Positions 5,341-6,951 of a stretch of 6,951 nucleotides of DNA are shown here, one piece after another. A model generated the notes under the pieces. It did no database searches and had not been told where the DNA came from. It was given only the letters and a program-made list of their open reading frames with translations. The DNA lies in contig JAKAFQ010000230.1 in assembly GCA_021817875.1 (NCBI GenBank), forward strand, positions 1 through 6,951, in the 5' to 3' direction. Each line of letters opens with the position of its first letter. Position 1 is the first letter of the stretch. The position numbers and the translations under genes are program-made. This DNA is from Pseudomonadota bacterium. Its GTDB lineage: Bacteria; Pseudomonadota; Gammaproteobacteria; Steroidobacterales; Steroidobacteraceae.

Positions 5341-6951
5341 CTACTTCTTCGGCAGGTACAGATCGGTCAGCGTGCCCTCGAAGGCCTCCGCCGCCATGGC
5401 GACGGTCTCCGAGAGCGTCGGGTGCGGGTGGATGGTGAGGGCGATGTCGGCCGCATCGCAGCCGTTTTCGATGGCGAGCGCCGCCTCGCCGATCAGCTCA
5501 CCGGCATGGGTGCCCACGATGCCGGCACCGAGCAGCCGGTGCGTGTCGGGATCGAACAGCAGCTTCGTCATCCCCTCGTCCCGGCCGAGCGAGAGCGAGC
5601 GGCCGCTTGCGGCCCACGGGAAGACGGCCTTTTGCACCCGGATGCCCTCGGTCTTCGCCTGCGTTTCCGTCACGCCCACCCAGGCGATCTCCGGATCCGT
5701 GTAGGCAACCGAGGGTATGACACGCGCGTCGAACGCGCTCTTGTGCCCGGCCGCCACTTCGGCCGCGACCTTGGCTTCGTGCGTCGCCTTGTGCGCCAGC
5801 ATGGGCGCTCCGGCGATGTCGCCGATGGCATAGATGTGCGGCACGTTGGTGCGCATCTGCCTGTCGACCGCAATGAAGCCCCGCTCCGACACGACCACTC
5901 CCGCGGCCTGCGCCCCGATGAGTTTGCCGTTGGGCGAGCGGCCCACGGCGACCAGCACCCGATCGTAGGTCTGCGGCGGCGGCGCCCGCTCGCCGTCAAA
6001 CGTCACGCGCAGCCCCTCGGCCAGCGCCTCGACGCGCGAGACCCGGATGCCGAGCAGGATCTGCTCGTAGCGGGTCCGGATGCGCCGCTCCAGGGGGCGC
6101 ACCAGATCCGGATCGCAGCCCGGGATGAGCTGGGAAGTGAGCTCGACGACGCTCACCCGGCTGCCGAGCGCGGCGTACACGCCAGCCATCTCGAGTCCGA
6201 TGATGCCGCCGCCGATGACCAGGATCCCCCCCGAGAACTGCGGCAGCTCGAGCGCGCCGCTCGAGTCGATGATGCGCGGGTCCTGCGGCAGCGACGGCAG
6301 GCGGACCGCCTCGGAACCCGCCGCGATGATGCACTGCTCGAAGCGGATGCGCTCGGTGCCCTGCTCGCCGGCGACTTCCATCTCATGGGGGCCGATGAAC
6401 CGGCCGGCGCCGCGCAGCACCTCGACCTTGCGTTGCCGGGCGAGTGCGCTCAGGCCGGCGGTGAGTTTGCCGACCACCGAGCTCTTCCAGTCGCGCAGTT
6501 TCGCCCGATCGATGCGCGGCGCGCCGAAACTGATGCCGTGCGCCTCCATCTGCCGGGCATCCTCGATCACCTGGGCGGCGTGCAGCAGCGCCTTGGAGGG
6601 AATGCAACCGACGTTCAGACAGACGCCCCCGAGCGTCGGCCAGCGCTCCACCAGCGTCACTTTCAGGCCGAGGTCCGCGGCGCGAAACGCCGCCGTGTAG
6701 CCCCCGGGACCGGCCCCGAGCACCAGCAGTTGCGTCGAGCGACCGATTCCCGCCTGCGTCGCCGTGCCGGCCGGCCGTGGTGTTTCGGCCGCGGCGGACA
6801 CTGCCACCGGCCCGGCCGGCGCGGCTTCCGTCGCGCTCGGCGCCACCGCACCCGGCGCGGCCGCAGCATCGGCGCTCGCCTCCAGCCGCGCGATCAGCGA
6901 GCCCTTGGACACCTTGTCGCCGGGCCTGACCCGCACCTCGACGATCGTACC
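5341..6951 (-). CDS. lpdA: Dihydrolipoamide dehydrogenase (E3) with N-terminal lipoyl domain, 5' end cut off
   Basis: This FAD flavoprotein reoxidises dihydrolipoamide of 2-oxoacid dehydrogenase complexes and reduces NAD+. The frame is open to the window edge: residues 1-25 (GTIVEVRVRPGDKVSKGSLI and following) are the last strands of a biotinyl/lipoyl domain, so the real start and the lipoylated lysine lie beyond base 6951. The GTG at 6936 is internal. An Ala/Pro-rich swinging linker spans about 25-68. The FAD motif LGAGPGGY is at about 78-85, and the redox disulfide GGVCLNVGCIPSK has Cys111 and Cys116. The NAD motif VIGGGIIGLEM is at about 245-255, and a second FAD contact lies in YAIGDIAG. 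The catalytic dyad in HPHPTLSE is His510 and Glu515 (counting from the window edge). The C-terminus DLYLPKK is complete. Lipoyl-bearing E3 is known from Neisseria (P64k) and Ralstonia (PdhL), usually in pyruvate dehydrogenase operons, so aceE/aceF-type genes may lie just outside. Confidence 0.96.
   Translation of the reverse strand, partial: GTIVEVRVRPGDKVSKGSLIARLEASADAAAAPGAVAPSATEAAPAGPVAVSAAAETPRPAGTATQAGIGRSTQLLVLGAGPGGYTAAFRAADLGLKVTLVERWPTLGGVCLNVGCIPSKALLHAAQVIEDARQMEAHGISFGAPRIDRAKLRDWKSSVVGKLTAGLSALARQRKVEVLRGAGRFIGPHEMEVAGEQGTERIRFEQCIIAAGSEAVRLPSLPQDPRIIDSSGALELPQFSGGILVIGGGIIGLEMAGVYAALGSRVSVVELTSQLIPGCDPDLVRPLERRIRTRYEQILLGIRVSRVEALAEGLRVTFDGERAPPPQTYDRVLVAVGRSPNGKLIGAQAAGVVVSERGFIAVDRQMRTNVPHIYAIGDIAGAPMLAHKATHEAKVAAEVAAGHKSAFDARVIPSVAYTDPEIAWVGVTETQAKTEGIRVQKAVFPWAASGRSLSLGRDEGMTKLLFDPDTHRLLGAGIVGTHAGELIGEAALAIENGCDAADIALTIHPHPTLSETVAMAAEAFEGTLTDLYLPKK

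Noticed and set aside
4566..5438. Plus-strand open frame of 290 codons opposite aqpZ and into the spacer
   Set aside because: The translation is low-complexity Arg/Pro/His-rich with no family resemblance, and runs antisense to a conserved gene.
6080..6700. Plus-strand open frame of 206 codons opposite lpd
   Set aside because: It is a Ser/Arg/Pro-rich mirror of the FAD- and NAD-binding codons of the E3 gene, without its own motifs or initiation signal.
6937..6951. GTG at 6936 as the true start of the E3 protein
   Set aside because: The five codons before it (Gly-Thr-Ile-Val-Glu) continue a lipoyl-domain strand, so the reading frame plainly enters from outside the window.

Overview
This is a very GC-rich stretch of ordinary chromosomal DNA from a proteobacterium, most likely a Gamma- or Betaproteobacterium. 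The evidence is a PilT/PilU-type ATPase, a MetRS with fused C-terminal tRNA-binding domain, an RnfB/nth pair next to metG, a DUF1841 protein and a dihydrolipoamide dehydrogenase carrying an N-terminal lipoyl domain. All six genes are recognisable. I see no RNA gene, CRISPR array, insertion sequence, phage gene or toxin-antitoxin pair, and no gene is visibly frameshifted. Two genes are cut by the window edges.

Layout, left to right. (1) 1-465 (+) is the C-terminal part of a type IV pilus retraction ATPase. (2) 466-551 is a short intergenic stretch with a perfect 9-bp inverted repeat and a weak candidate promoter directly before metG. (3) 552-4404 (+) is a compact operon: metG, a short soluble RnfB-like ferredoxin, nth (endonuclease III) and a DUF1841 gene, with gaps of about 4-5 nt or a small overlap. 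(4) 4446-5174 (-) is aqpZ, convergent with the operon. (5) 5175-5340 separates aqpZ from the next gene and holds a plausible aqpZ ribosome binding site and a candidate promoter. (6) 5341-6951 (-) is the E3 subunit of a 2-oxoacid dehydrogenase complex, probably pyruvate dehydrogenase, truncated inside its N-terminal lipoyl domain.

Functionally the window mixes translation (MetRS), base-excision DNA repair (Nth), iron-sulfur electron transfer (RnfB-like), water transport (AqpZ), central carbon metabolism (Lpd) and surface motility (PilT-like). The operon recalls the rnf/rsx-nth arrangement of E. coli and Pseudomonas, with every rnf gene except an rnfB-like one absent between metG and nth.

I found no clearly novel system. 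The points most worth a second look are the solitary RnfB without a membrane anchor coupled to nth, a Gln-to-His change in the DNA-contacting loop of Nth, and a 25-bp near-perfect palindrome inside the metG linker.
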